Source of the DNA: a virus
IMG/VR virus record: IMGVR_UViG_3300042924_007283
Location: 1-34,332 of that record
DNA: 34,332 nt
Direction: 5' to 3' (one strand)
Each line of letters starts with the position of its first letter. The stretch's first letter is position 1. The notes below the pieces were generated by a model, which worked only from the letters and a program-made list of their open reading frames with translations, had not been told where the DNA came from and did no database searches. Both the position numbers and the translations under genes were made by a program. Shown here piece after piece: positions 7,226 through 13,991 of this stretch.

Positions 7226-7486
7226 TTATAATTTATCGAAATCTTCTCTCATTTTTGAGAGTTGATATTCCGTTGTTTTTCTTTCACTATCTAAGATTGA
7301 TTTGATAAAATCATCACCACCTAACTTGATAAAACGATTGATTTTAAAGTTACAAGTTGATGTTCCTTTTATCTCCATTTCCAATTTTTTTGACTCAATT
7401 AAGTTATTGATTGTTGATAACTTGAACTCCAAATTAACTATTGTTTCTTTGAGTTTTTTTATCTCATTGTATTTTTCTTCTGTCAT
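7226..7486 (-). CDS. Small coiled-coil protein
   Basis: 86 aa, almost fully helical and charged: two heptad segments (EIKKLKETIVNLEFKLSTI and ERKTTEYQLSKMREDF) around a short non-helical middle. No motif recognised. Six bases after the upstream gene. Confidence 0.65.
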   Translation of the reverse strand: MTEEKYNEIKKLKETIVNLEFKLSTINNLIESKKLEMEIKGTSTCNFKINRFIKLGGDDFIKSILDSERKTTEYQLSKMREDFDKL

Positions 7487-7492
7487 AATATT

Positions 7493-7984
7493 TTATACTA
7501 ATTGTAAGTTATTTTCTTCACAAAACCAAGAGGGAACATCACGATTTTTCCAAGAAACAAAATCTTTTTTTGCACCAATATAATAGTTTCTATATGATTG
7601 AATTACATCCTTAACCTTATATTCATCAGGCATTGCTTTGGGTGGTTCAGTGAAATCCTTATCTTTTACATTAATAGGATTCATAACACACCACTCAATA
7701 ACATCTTGAGATTTATGTCTTTTACCATAACGATAAGTGTATTCTTTACACAATTCTAACCCCAATTCACATAGGTAATAATAGTTAGATAATGACTCTC
7801 TAACCCATATTGAACAGGGGTGGTTTTTGTGTGATAATTTATAAGGAATATCCAATTTTGAATTGGTTATATGATGAGCTCCACATAATAGTTGTGCGGT
7901 TTCCAATATCATTTTAACACAATGTTTGTCACAATGGTATTTTGCACATTTGACAACATCATAATCCAAAAAGAAGATATTCAT
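7493..7984 (-). CDS. Conserved phage protein with N-terminal Cys/His cluster
   Basis: 163 aa. The N-terminus MNIFFLDYDVVKCAKYHCDK and following HCVKMILETAQLLCGAHH form a Cys/His-rich region. I recognise this start from uncharacterised proteins of T4-like and cyanophage genomes (usual form: D-P-x-x-A-A-x-x-x-C-D-K-H-V-V-K-M). Later segments are aromatic and basic (YRYGKRHKSQDVIEW). Possibly a metal- or nucleic-acid-binding protein. It ends next to the cpREC gene. Confidence 0.7.
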   Translation of the reverse strand: MNIFFLDYDVVKCAKYHCDKHCVKMILETAQLLCGAHHITNSKLDIPYKLSHKNHPCSIWVRESLSNYYYLCELGLELCKEYTYRYGKRHKSQDVIEWCVMNPINVKDKDFTEPPKAMPDEYKVKDVIQSYRNYYIGAKKDFVSWKNRDVPSWFCEENNLQLV

Positions 7985-7986
7985 TA

Positions 7987-8409
7987 TTATTTTTCTTGAA
8001 TGGTGAACGGATGAACTTTCAATTTTGCGGTTTGTTCCTTATCCAAATGTTTTAAGAAACCATTAATATAATTAACAATATTAGCAGCTCCAACAGGATT
8101 GGCGGAGTGAACATATATTTGAGGGAAAGGACTTGTAAAGTTGTCCATATAGTGACCAACCAACCATTTTGCTGCATCATATCCAGTTTTTTCTTCGATG
8201 TTATCATAATCCAATATTCCTTTTTTAATTACATTTCTAAAATATTCCTCAACCGCAGTATCACCCAAATCGTGGTCAAATGAAATAACATCAACATTGT
8301 CCAAACCAAGTTCGTTGATTTTTTTGATGAAAGCCCCATAGTTTCTAACAACAATCCAATCCTTGTCATTAGGGGTTCTCTCATCATCCAAATAGATTTT
8401 ATATTTCAT
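7987..8409 (-). CDS. Cyclic-phosphate-processing receiver domain (cpREC) protein
   Basis: 140 aa. Receiver-like fold with the acidic pocket D8-D9-E10 (IYLDDERTP), D45-H46-D47 (SFDHDLGD) and the conserved HSANPVGAANI at 101-111. These are the marks of the cpREC family, predicted from genome context to act on 2',3'-cyclic phosphate RNA ends. It lacks a histidine-kinase partner, so ordinary phosphorelay is unlikely. A role in tRNA or RNA end repair would fit the tRNA-rich region and the Ro60-like gene in this window. Its start overlaps the 54-aa upstream gene by 11 bases. Confidence 0.7.
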   Translation of the reverse strand: MKYKIYLDDERTPNDKDWIVVRNYGAFIKKINELGLDNVDVISFDHDLGDTAVEEYFRNVIKKGILDYDNIEEKTGYDAAKWLVGHYMDNFTSPFPQIYVHSANPVGAANIVNYINGFLKHLDKEQTAKLKVHPFTIQEK

Positions 8410-8563
8410 AGACCAGTTTTTTGTTTTTACGAGAATATTGTTTTGAACTCTTATGAACTTTAGTCACAGCTGAAAAACCGTGGGGGTTCTTCTCTAAATA
8501 TACCAATCGAGCACCATTACCAATGGCATTCAGGGTTATATTGATTTTATTCTTCGTTTTCAT
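8399..8563 (-). CDS. Small basic protein, 54 aa
   Basis: Starts MKTKNKINITLNAIGNGARL; strongly basic second half (VTKVHKSSKQYSRKNKK). Overlaps the cpREC start by 11 bases. High Lys content suggests nucleic-acid binding. No homologue recognised. Confidence 0.6.
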   Translation of the reverse strand: MKTKNKINITLNAIGNGARLVYLEKNPHGFSAVTKVHKSSKQYSRKNKKLVYEI

Positions 8564-8602
8564 AGTGTTCTTTGTTTGTCCAACAAATATAAAAACAATT
8601 TT

Positions 8603-8917
8603 TTATTCGTACAACTTTTTTCGAACAAACTCTCCCAAATCTGCATCATTTGGATGACTCAAGATTTCTTCCCTATTCACACAATGTAAATCTTTAGAAG
8701 GTAAGTCAATTGCATCAATACCATAGAAATCGAGTAGTTCAATAACTTTCATAAGTTTGTGAGTTGTTTCATCAGTTTCACCCCATTCACTTATGATATG
8801 GTATCTTTGTTCCCATCCTGAACGAAATATATAAACTACATATGGCTCAGATATTCCGTGGGGATATATTGTGGTTATATTTGGTTTCTTTTTAACTACA
8901 AGTTTGTCATTTTTCAT
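8603..8917 (-). CDS. Hypothetical phage protein
   Basis: 104 aa, with DFYGIDAIDLPSKDLHCVN in the middle and an acidic C-terminus. No known motif. Overlaps the upstream 71-aa membrane gene by 11 bases. Confidence 0.65.
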   Translation of the reverse strand: MKNDKLVVKKKPNITTIYPHGISEPYVVYIFRSGWEQRYHIISEWGETDETTHKLMKVIELLDFYGIDAIDLPSKDLHCVNREEILSHPNDADLGEFVRKKLYE

Positions 8918-9122
8918 TGAAGAAGTGTTTTGATATTAGATATGTAAATATAAGAATTATAACCTCACAGGTCAACAAGAAACAAAATGAAGTGTCAGCA
9001 TATGAGTAATTCATAATTATACTTTTAACCTCCTCAAACTCGAAAATATTAAAAGTACCAAAATGATAAGCACCCAACATATAAAACATTAGGTGTAAAA
9101 CAAGTAAAACACGGATATTCAT
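8907..9122 (-). CDS. Two-pass small membrane protein
   Basis: 71 aa. Two hydrophobic helices, residues 3-22 (IRVLLVLHLMFYMLGAYH) and 45-65 (FCFLLTCEVIILIFTYLI). Function unknown; size fits small phage membrane proteins such as antiholins or exclusion factors, without direct evidence. Confidence 0.6.
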   Translation of the reverse strand: MNIRVLLVLHLMFYMLGAYHFGTFNIFEFEEVKSIIMNYSYADTSFCFLLTCEVIILIFTYLISKHFFNEK

Positions 9123-9148
9123 TTGAAAAAATTATTGTGGTAAATAAA

Positions 9149-9334
9149 TCAATCTCTGTTTCTCATATGGATTGGTAACATTCTATGTGTACCTCCCCTC
9201 TTTTTGAGATTTGGACTTTTCATTTTGTGTCTTAAGCTCGTTTGTGGATAAGAATGACAAGAGGGTCTTTGAAATACAACACAAGATGAAAGTGTAAAAA
9301 ATAAAAATAATATTAATATCTTTTTCATTATCAT
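9149..9334 (-). CDS. Small basic lipoprotein
   Basis: 61 aa. Signal KILILFLFFTLSSC with lipobox LSSC; start at the second ATG (MKK) is equally likely. The mature part is short and basic (LRHKMKSPNLKKRGGTHRML), unlike typical acidic phage lipoproteins. Function unknown. Confidence 0.55.
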   Translation of the reverse strand: MIMKKILILFLFFTLSSCVVFQRPSCHSYPQTSLRHKMKSPNLKKRGGTHRMLPIHMRNRD

Positions 9335-9341
9335 AAATATC

Positions 9342-9410
9342 CTAAATGTCAGTATCTAAAAACCCCAACATATAAAATATTAACAATACAATCAAGATTA
9401 CATAAAGCAT
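9342..9410 (-). CDS. Possible 22-aa membrane peptide
   Basis: Reads MLYVILIVLLIFYMLGFLDT then DI: one membrane helix and an acidic end. It lies between a tRNA and the lipoprotein gene. Could equally be chance in A/T-rich DNA. Confidence 0.3.
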   Translation of the reverse strand: MLYVILIVLLIFYMLGFLDTDI

Positions 9411-9423
9411 AAAATAATTTTTG

Positions 9424-9500
9424 TACCCCCTGAGAGAATCGAACTCTCAATCAAAACATCATCCTAAATGATGTGCGTCTACCTATTCCGCCAAGGGGGT
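9424..9500 (-). tRNA. tRNA-Leu(UAG)
   Basis: Acceptor ACCCCCT/AGGGGGT, Leu-type D arm (GGCGGAATAGGTAGACGC), anticodon stem CATCA/TGATG with loop TTTAGGA, T arm GAGAG-TTCGATT-CTCTC. Discriminator A. The variable region is short for Leu (8 nt). CCA not encoded. Confidence 0.9.
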
Positions 9501-9506
9501 ATTTTG

Positions 9507-9590
9507 TAGTCGGAGCGGGACTCGAACCCGCACGTTCATACTGAACACAAAATTTTAAGTCTTGCGTGGCTACCATTACACCATCCAACC
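9507..9590 (-). tRNA. tRNA-Leu(UAA)
   Basis: Class II. Acceptor GGTTGGA/TCCGACT, anticodon loop CTTAAAA, variable arm GTTC...GAAC, T arm GCGGG-TTCGAGT-CCCGC, discriminator A. Reads UUA, a common codon in A/T-rich genes. Confidence 0.9.
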
Positions 9591-9594
9591 AACA

Positions 9595-9726
9595 TTACAA
9601 ACCAAATCCCAACTTAATTAAATATACTAAACCGAGCACAACTAAAGCTAACATTGTACCTGCAAACATTTGTGAAGAAAATTTAATTTGGTCTTCACTT
9701 TTTCCTTGATTCTTGTTCTCCATCAT
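9595..9726 (-). CDS. 43-aa single-pass membrane protein
   Basis: Begins MMENKNQGKSEDQIKFSSQM, then a hydrophobic helix (GTMLALVVLGLVYLIKLGFG). Starts at an ATGA overlap with the stop of the upstream gene, a sign of coupled translation. Function unknown; lies next to tRNA-Leu(UAA). Confidence 0.55.
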   Translation of the reverse strand: MMENKNQGKSEDQIKFSSQMFAGTMLALVVLGLVYLIKLGFGL

Positions 9727-9965
9727 AAAAATTTTTGATAATCCATAAAATGTTTATTTACCCACATTTTACCTGTTACTTGAGTTGGATGTTCTCGTTT
9801 ACTTAGGTCGAAAATTTCAACCATCGTTTTTCTTTCATTATCTAACTCATCCCAAAGATAAGATATCGCCAAGTTTAATTTCCGTTTTTCCTCAGTACCA
9901 ACCTCGGACTCTCTGACAAGTTTTTCTAACTTTGCTATAACATTTTGAATGGGGGTGTTTTTCAT
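9723..9965 (-). CDS. Small helical protein
   Basis: 80 aa, start at ATG 9965 (MKNTPIQNVIAKLEKLV). Longer reading frames exist upstream, but they would overlap the 58-aa gene at 9982, so this start is preferred. Helical and charged, no motif recognised. Confidence 0.65.
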   Translation of the reverse strand: MKNTPIQNVIAKLEKLVRESEVGTEEKRKLNLAISYLWDELDNERKTMVEIFDLSKREHPTQVTGKMWVNKHFMDYQKFL

Positions 9966-9981
9966 CACAACTTTAATTTTT

Positions 9982-10158
9982 TTAATTGTTAATGTCAAGT
10001 TCCAACTGACTCTCACTAAATATGTGCAACATTCCATTGTCGATTAATTCAGCAACAATTCTTGTGTCACCTGATGTTGTTTGAAATACCGCTACTACGA
10101 TACCAGGGAACTTATACCCTTTTGGTTTGTAAACCTTGTCTCCTACTTTGAACTTCAT
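9982..10158 (-). CDS. 58-aa SH3/KOW-like small protein
   Basis: Starts MKFKVGDKVYKPKGYKFPGI and continues IVVAVFQTT: a short beta-barrel pattern with V-G-D-K-V-Y at the first strand, as in KOW/SH3-like modules. Ends in LELDINN. Fills the gap before the 134-aa exported protein. Inferred RNA- or protein-binding module. Confidence 0.6.
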   Translation of the reverse strand: MKFKVGDKVYKPKGYKFPGIVVAVFQTTSGDTRIVAELIDNGMLHIFSESQLELDINN

Positions 10159-10164
10159 TTTTTT

Positions 10165-10569
10165 CTATTTTAAATAATTAACATGTATTGAATGAAAACC
10201 CTCACTCCTATTTATTTTCAATTCCATCCTTGAACCAGTAACATAATCAACCCAAACATTTTCACCAACTTTCACATATGGCTCCAAATCTTTATAAGAT
10301 TTGTTTAACATCTTGATTGGTCTGTAAACACTCCAATTTGCACAATATTCTACCCCATTACTTTCAACAAAAATGAACCCATAACTTTCCAATTGTTTCT
10401 CGTCCATATACACAATATCATAATAATAAGTAAAAATCTTTAACCCATCAATGAATTCTGTTTTGTGATTTGTACCTAGATTTTTTTCAATTTGTTGGGA
10501 AGATAAACCCAGTTGTGCAAATGTTAAAAATGGTAAAAATAATAATAGAAATAAAATCGTTTTTTTCAT
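10165..10569 (-). CDS. Exported protein with signal peptide
   Basis: 134 aa. Signal peptide MKKTILFLLLFLPFLTFAQ with cleavage after FAQ or TFA. Mature part about 115 residues, probably beta-rich (FTYYYDIVYMDEKQLESYGF, VWVDYVTGSRMELKI), one Cys. Sits immediately next to tRNA-Arg(UCU). Periplasmic or outer-membrane role; not recognised. Confidence 0.65.
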   Translation of the reverse strand: MKKTILFLLLFLPFLTFAQLGLSSQQIEKNLGTNHKTEFIDGLKIFTYYYDIVYMDEKQLESYGFIFVESNGVEYCANWSVYRPIKMLNKSYKDLEPYVKVGENVWVDYVTGSRMELKINRSEGFHSIHVNYLK

Positions 10570-10583
10570 AATTTTTGTTTTAG

Positions 10584-10657
10584 TACACCCATTTGGATTC
10601 GAACCAAAGACCTACTGCTTAGAAGGCAGTTGCTCTATCCAGCTGAGCTATGGGTGC
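10584..10657 (-). tRNA. tRNA-Arg(UCU)
   Basis: Acceptor GCACCCA/TGGGTGT, D arm GCTC...GAGC, anticodon stem ACTGC/GCAGT with loop CTTCTAA, T arm TTTGG-TTCGAAT-CCAAA, discriminator A. Reads AGA. Confidence 0.95.
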
Positions 10658-10877
10658 ATAATTTCCCCACCTTGAGATTACTGGTGAGTAGTTATTTCGG
10701 TTTTTATGCTATTCAAAAAACCTGTTGGGCATCCCCACTGAAAAAAGTCACACATACGAAGGAGGGGGTGTGCTGCCGCCTTTAACCCTAAGAATCGGCA
10801 TTCCGTTGTCCGATTTGAACGAGTTCATTGTTAAATGAGTCTTGAACCAAAGACTGCTGAGTATCTCTTACTCATTG
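10658..10877. other. 220-base GC-richer non-coding stretch with several hairpins
   Basis: No credible gene. Inverted repeats include GGTTTTT (10699-10705)/AAAAACC (10716-10722), AATCGG/CCGATT around 10793-10815, CACAC/GTGTG around 10750-10770, and nested ATGAGT...ACTCAT with GTCTT/AAGAC inside (about 10834-10875). A structured RNA or recombination relic is possible; its higher GC stands out. Confidence 0.4.
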
Positions 10878-10984
10878 TAGTCAGGACAGGATTCGAACCT
10901 GTAAAATCTTTTATCTGGTTTAGGGTAGGTTCTATTCCTATCTCCTTCCAAAACATATAGCGTCTACCATTCCGCCACCTGACT
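10878..10984 (-). tRNA. Aberrant Leu-type tRNA-like gene with internal insertion
   Basis: 107 nt. Acceptor AGTCAGG/CCTGACT, Leu-type D arm (GGCGGAATGGTAGACGC) and T arm ACAGG-TTCGAAT-CCTGT are perfect. Between D arm and anticodon arm there is about 18 extra bases. The best anticodon stem is TAGG/CCTA with loop AATAGAA (would read UAG but lacks U33). Probably a damaged Leu tRNA or a tRNA mimic. Its acceptor and T arms nearly match those at 11654. Confidence 0.5.
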
Positions 10985-10989
10985 AAATT

Positions 10990-11250
10990 TTAATTCAGTG
11001 CATCTATTTCCATACAATACAAACCGAACTCTTGTATTTCATCACCATATCTATACTTGTAAGTTCCCTCATAAATGTCGGGATAACTACTATCATAAGG
11101 AAAATAACCCAAGTATTCAACATCCTTATCTTCAAAGTAGGGTGGTAATCCCATATACTCATCCAAGAGTTGTTTGACCTTTTCAACTGTCGTTGCAGTT
11201 AGTACTGGGATTTTATCTTCCCTATCTACTATAAGATATATTAGTGCCAT
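10990..11250 (-). CDS. Hypothetical small phage protein
   Basis: 86 aa. MALIYLIVDREDKIPVLTAT start, aromatic/acidic C-terminus (YKYRYGDEIQEFGLYCMEI). No motif. Its start overlaps the end of the poly-Lys gene by 10 bases. Another frame (11004-11186) is a shadow. Confidence 0.7.
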   Translation of the reverse strand: MALIYLIVDREDKIPVLTATTVEKVKQLLDEYMGLPPYFEDKDVEYLGYFPYDSSYPDIYEGTYKYRYGDEIQEFGLYCMEIDALN

Positions 11251-11621
11251 TGTTGTAAACTTTTATTTATATTAATTTTTGTCAATTTTTTTTTTCTTTT
11301 TTTTTTATTTTTTTCTTTTCCTTTTTTTTCTTTTATTTTTTTTTCTTTTGTTTTTACGACTTCCACCAAATCCATTTCTGGGTCAGATAATTCTTGATAA
11401 CCAAACATTGAAAAGTCAGAAATATAAGACCACCACTTTCCATCAAAAACATATCTTTCATGGTCTATTTTTGGTTTTTTATTGTCAATGCTTTTACCAA
11501 AATAAATTCCATCCCATCCATCTCTTTTCCCTTCTATTGGTGGATTACCCTTGATAATTTTTACTAATCTACCATCTCTACTCTTGTAAGTTTTACCTAC
11601 TTCTAAAATTATATTTTCCAT
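11241..11621 (-). CDS. Small protein with poly-lysine tail
   Basis: 126 aa, start at ATG 11621 (MENIILEVGKTYKSRDGRLV); longer frames run through the tRNA at 11654 and are rejected. Residues 1-80 form a small beta domain (KTYKSRDGRLVKIIKGNPP). From about residue 83 it becomes almost pure Lys/Glu (KTKEKKIKEKKGKEKNKKKR). The T-rich strand at 11278-11353 is slippage-prone, so tail length may vary. The tail suggests nucleic-acid binding. Confidence 0.65.
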   Translation of the reverse strand: MENIILEVGKTYKSRDGRLVKIIKGNPPIEGKRDGWDGIYFGKSIDNKKPKIDHERYVFDGKWWSYISDFSMFGYQELSDPEMDLVEVVKTKEKKIKEKKGKEKNKKKRKKKLTKININKSLQQWH

Positions 11622-11653
11622 ATTTATAATTTTTATTTTTTTAAATAAGTTAG

Positions 11654-11734
11654 TAGTCAGGACAGGATTCGAACTTGTGACGATAAACGCAGATGTGTAC
11701 CTCATCTTGGCAGCTCCAATTCTGCCACCTGACT
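11654..11734 (-). tRNA. tRNA-Tyr(GUA)-like, with unusual anticodon loop
   Basis: Acceptor AGTCAGG/CCTGACT, D arm GGCAG...CTGCC, anticodon stem AGATG/CATCT, loop AGGTACA (anticodon GTA, but G instead of U at position 33), a 12-nt variable arm as in bacterial Tyr, and T stem ACAAG/CCTGT with one A:C mismatch. Could be a decayed or specialised Tyr tRNA. Confidence 0.6.
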
Positions 11735-11834
11735 TTGTTTGTTTAAACTTTTCGGTTTTCCTATTCAAAACCTTAACGTCAGGCAACAATCTAAGTGTCA
11801 GCCACTACTTGTGAATTATTAGGTGTCACAACCA

Positions 11835-12065
11835 TTAGAAATATTTTCTTGTAAGATATTCATCAGTTCCTAAACTTGGTGCGTTGTTATTTTCATCTAA
11901 ATGAAGAAACATAAATCCTTTGTAAGCGTTGGCTTCTAATAGAATCTTTTCAATCATTGTGATGATTCCAAGTTTTTCTTCCATCATAATGTTTGGATGG
12001 GCTAATTGTTCGTTAGCGAAGTTTTTAATCATCTCAACTTGGATTGTTTTTTTCTCTTTAGCCAT
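11835..12065 (-). CDS. Small helical phage protein
   Basis: 76 aa, helical (MIKNFANEQLAHPNIMMEEK), ending DEYLTRKYF. No motif recognised. Between the Tyr-like tRNA and tRNA-Gly. Confidence 0.65.
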   Translation of the reverse strand: MAKEKKTIQVEMIKNFANEQLAHPNIMMEEKLGIITMIEKILLEANAYKGFMFLHLDENNNAPSLGTDEYLTRKYF

Positions 12066-12150
12066 TGTGTTATTGTTTAAGTGTTCACAAATATAGAAAT
12101 AGATTTTTAATTACACAACCTTTGATGAATAATTTTGAGAAAAATATTTG

Positions 12151-12221
12151 AGCGGATAGTTGGTACTGCCCCAACTTATCTAGTTTGGAAGACTAGAACA
12201 TTACTTTTATGCTATGCCCGC
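12151..12221 (-). tRNA. tRNA-Gly(UCC) with non-canonical D and T loops
   Basis: Anticodon stem CTAGT/ACTAG with loop CTTCCAA gives UCC. Acceptor GCGGGCA/TATCCGC (one C:A mismatch), discriminator T as usual for Gly. The T loop is GGCAGTA instead of TTCRANY, and the D loop is AAAAGTA without GG, so the normal elbow contacts cannot form as in canonical tRNAs. See the matching Phe tRNA. Confidence 0.75.
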
Positions 12222-12225
12222 TAAT

Positions 12226-12456
12226 TTACCTGAGATTCCAAATACCACCAGCAAAACACTTGAAGTCATTGTAACTTGTAACTCTTATAGGATTTTCTTC
12301 ATATTTCCACCTATTACAAGTTATATAGATTTCTCCTGTCCATTTATCCTTTTTGAGAAAGGTATAAATACCATTACGAGATTTGATATGGATTTTATCC
12401 CCATTTTTGAGGTTCTTAAACTGAGACAATCTTATTTGTTCCATAAGTGATTCCAT
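12226..12456 (-). CDS. Small basic phage protein
   Basis: 76 aa. Lys-rich with a beta pattern (GDKIHIKSRNGIYTFLKKDK, TGEIYITCN). KOW/SH3-like possibility. Ends 5 bases from tRNA-Gly. Confidence 0.6.
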   Translation of the reverse strand: MESLMEQIRLSQFKNLKNGDKIHIKSRNGIYTFLKKDKWTGEIYITCNRWKYEENPIRVTSYNDFKCFAGGIWNLR

Positions 12457-12476
12457 AGTATTTGAATAAAAAGTGG

Positions 12477-12548
12477 AGCCGGTATGAGGAATCGAACCCC
12501 ATTATCTTGATTACAAGTCAAGCACATCACCACTTATGCTTTACCGGC
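12477..12548 (-). tRNA. tRNA-Thr(UGU)
   Basis: Acceptor GCCGGTA/TACCGGC, D arm GCAT...ATGT, anticodon stem CTTGA/TCAAG with loop CTTGTAA, T arm TGGGG-TTCGATT-CCTCA, discriminator T. Confidence 0.93.
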
Positions 12549-12555
12549 ATTTATA

Positions 12556-12828
12556 TTATCTTCTTTTATAAACATAAGTTATTGTATCACCAATCTTATA
12601 AACATCATTTCTCTTGGTTATAACAAACTCGTCACAATCAGTTGAATAATGATATCTTTTCCCATATTCAATGGTGGATGGTGATTCTGTAACATAAAAT
12701 GTATCTATTACACATTTTTTAACAATATCCCCATCTTCAATTTCATTATAGTTTGTTCTATTTAGAATTGAAGCTAATAAAACAAATGAAACAAAAAATA
12801 AAAACAAACAAGGAATTAAATATTTCAT
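12556..12828 (-). CDS. Exported or membrane-anchored protein
   Basis: 90 aa. N-terminal helix KYLIPCLFLFFVSFVLLASI, then a soluble, Tyr- and Asp-rich part (YHYSTDCDEFVITKRNDVYK) that looks beta-rich. Two Cys after the signal may form a disulfide. Not recognised. Two bases from the membrane protein upstream. Confidence 0.6.
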   Translation of the reverse strand: MKYLIPCLFLFFVSFVLLASILNRTNYNEIEDGDIVKKCVIDTFYVTESPSTIEYGKRYHYSTDCDEFVITKRNDVYKIGDTITYVYKRR

Positions 12829-12830
12829 CT

Positions 12831-13079
12831 TTAAACTTTTAACAAATAAATTAATAATGAACCCAAAGTATAACCAATACTGGATGCCAAGGCCATCTTG
12901 ATTCTTTCATTCCAATTCTTTGATTCAACCATATAACCAACAAATGGTAATCCCAAAAATGGCCCGATACAAGCCCAAAAAATCATCATAAAATCTCTAT
13001 CAGCAACAGTTGCAATATACATAGTTGCGGCCAATTCAATGACAAAAGATGCAATACCAATTATAATATATTTTTTCAT
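12831..13079 (-). CDS. Small multi-pass membrane protein
   Basis: 82 aa with three predicted helices: residues 3-22, 33-50 and 63-80 (IKMALASSIGYTLGSLLIYL). Overlaps the start side of the SGNH gene by an ATGA, so likely co-translated with it. Function unknown. Confidence 0.65.
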   Translation of the reverse strand: MKKYIIIGIASFVIELAATMYIATVADRDFMMIFWACIGPFLGLPFVGYMVESKNWNERIKMALASSIGYTLGSLLIYLLKV

Positions 13080-13672
13080 AAATGTTTAATTACCCAATCC
13101 GCAAACTTTCTTTGTCCTGATAAACTCACATGAACACCATCACCAGCATCCTTGAATGTAACAGTTGTGTCCTTTGGAATTATAACACAATTTTTTAATC
13201 CTTTCTCAGGGTCAACCATCAGTTTTTGAAACTCAACATACCTTGCTCTACACCTATTTGTCGTCTCCGTACCATAAACTGTTCTAACCATAACTTTGAT
13301 GGGGTCATATCCAACAATAACAATCGGTTTAATCCCCCTCCTATTACAAGAATCAACCATCATCTGTATATTATTAACGGCACCCTGTAAGTTCACATAA
13401 GAAAAAGCATCATTACAACCACCATAAATAAACACACTGGTAAACATTGAATCCCTCCTCAAATGGTCGTTGAGTGTTAATCTCATCCAATCCGTTCTCT
13501 TTCCACCACTTGATTTATTTAAACTCTGATAACCGAATTTCTTAGCCACCATATCCTGCCAACCACCAGTATAACAAGTCAAACTATCACCGATGAATAA
13601 TACCCTCAAAGGTGGGGTTGAAAAGGAAGTTAATAAAACAACAGATAATAATAGTAAAACAATTTTTCTCAT
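13076..13672 (-). CDS. Exported SGNH/GDSL hydrolase
   Basis: 198 aa. Signal peptide (KIVLLLLSVVLLTSF), then SGNH hydrolase with S30 in FIGDSL, the N block GGCND (N87) and catalytic D178/H181 in GDGVHVS. These enzymes are serine esterases or lipases, often acting on cell-wall or surface glycans. It is a clear paralogue of the SGNH domain at 30475 (shared KSSGGKRTDWM / LSKGGKRTSWM, FIYGGCND / FIYGGTND). Exported here, so it works in the periplasm, perhaps on host envelope or capsule. Confidence 0.8.
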   Translation of the reverse strand: MRKIVLLLLSVVLLTSFSTPPLRVLFIGDSLTCYTGGWQDMVAKKFGYQSLNKSSGGKRTDWMRLTLNDHLRRDSMFTSVFIYGGCNDAFSYVNLQGAVNNIQMMVDSCNRRGIKPIVIVGYDPIKVMVRTVYGTETTNRCRARYVEFQKLMVDPEKGLKNCVIIPKDTTVTFKDAGDGVHVSLSGQRKFADWVIKHL

Positions 13673-13690
13673 AAAACAATTTTTAATTTG

Positions 13691-13771
13691 ATGCAGGAAA
13701 GGGATTCGAACCCTTGAGGCTTACGCGGTGGGTTATGAGCCCACTGAGATACCAACTTCTCACATCCTGCA
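13691..13771 (-). tRNA. tRNA-Met(CAU)
   Basis: Acceptor TGCAGGA/TCCTGCA, D arm TGAG...CTCA, anticodon stem GTGGG/CCCAC with loop CTCATAA, T arm AAGGG-TTCGAAT-CCCTT. The GGG/CCC stem is a mark of initiator tRNAs, but the 1:72 pair is T:A and the variable region is long (12 nt), so elongator, initiator or Ile2 identity is open. Confidence 0.85.
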
Positions 13772-13781
13772 ATGTATTTTG

Positions 13782-13854
13782 TAGCCCGTAGGGTAATCGA
13801 AACCCTGCCTCAAGAATGAAAATCTTGCGTGTTAAACCGCTTCACTAACGGGCC
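13782..13854 (-). tRNA. tRNA-Glu(UUC)
   Basis: Acceptor GGCCCGT/ACGGGCT, anticodon stem CAAGA/TCTTG with loop TTTTCAT, T loop TTCGATT, discriminator A. Eleven bases from tRNA-Asp. Confidence 0.92.
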
Positions 13855-13865
13855 ATATTTATTTG

Positions 13866-13939
13866 CGAGCTATAGGGGATTCGAACCCCTGATCTTCAGC
13901 GTGACAAGCTGAAATGTTAAACCCCTACACCAATAGCTC
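13866..13939 (-). tRNA. tRNA-Asp(GUC)
   Basis: Acceptor GAGCTAT/ATAGCTC, anticodon stem TCAGC/GCTGA with loop TTGTCAC, T arm AGGGG-TTCGAAT-CCCCT, discriminator G as required for Asp. Confidence 0.94.
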
Positions 13940-13991
13940 TTTTATACTTTCTACATCTCTATTTCAATGAACTTTACAAAGGTAACACATC

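Noticed and set aside
10834-10877. Possible extra tRNA in 10658-10877 from the GTTCAA-like stretches
   Set aside because: The T-arm arms do not pair and no acceptor stem was found, so no tRNA call.
10990-11250. Second 60-aa frame inside the 86-aa gene (11004-11186)
   Set aside because: Fully contained in another frame of a gene with normal protein-like composition; no independent support.
11622-11789. N-terminal extension of the poly-Lys gene
   Set aside because: It would run through the Tyr-like tRNA at 11654-11734; start at 11621 is preferred.
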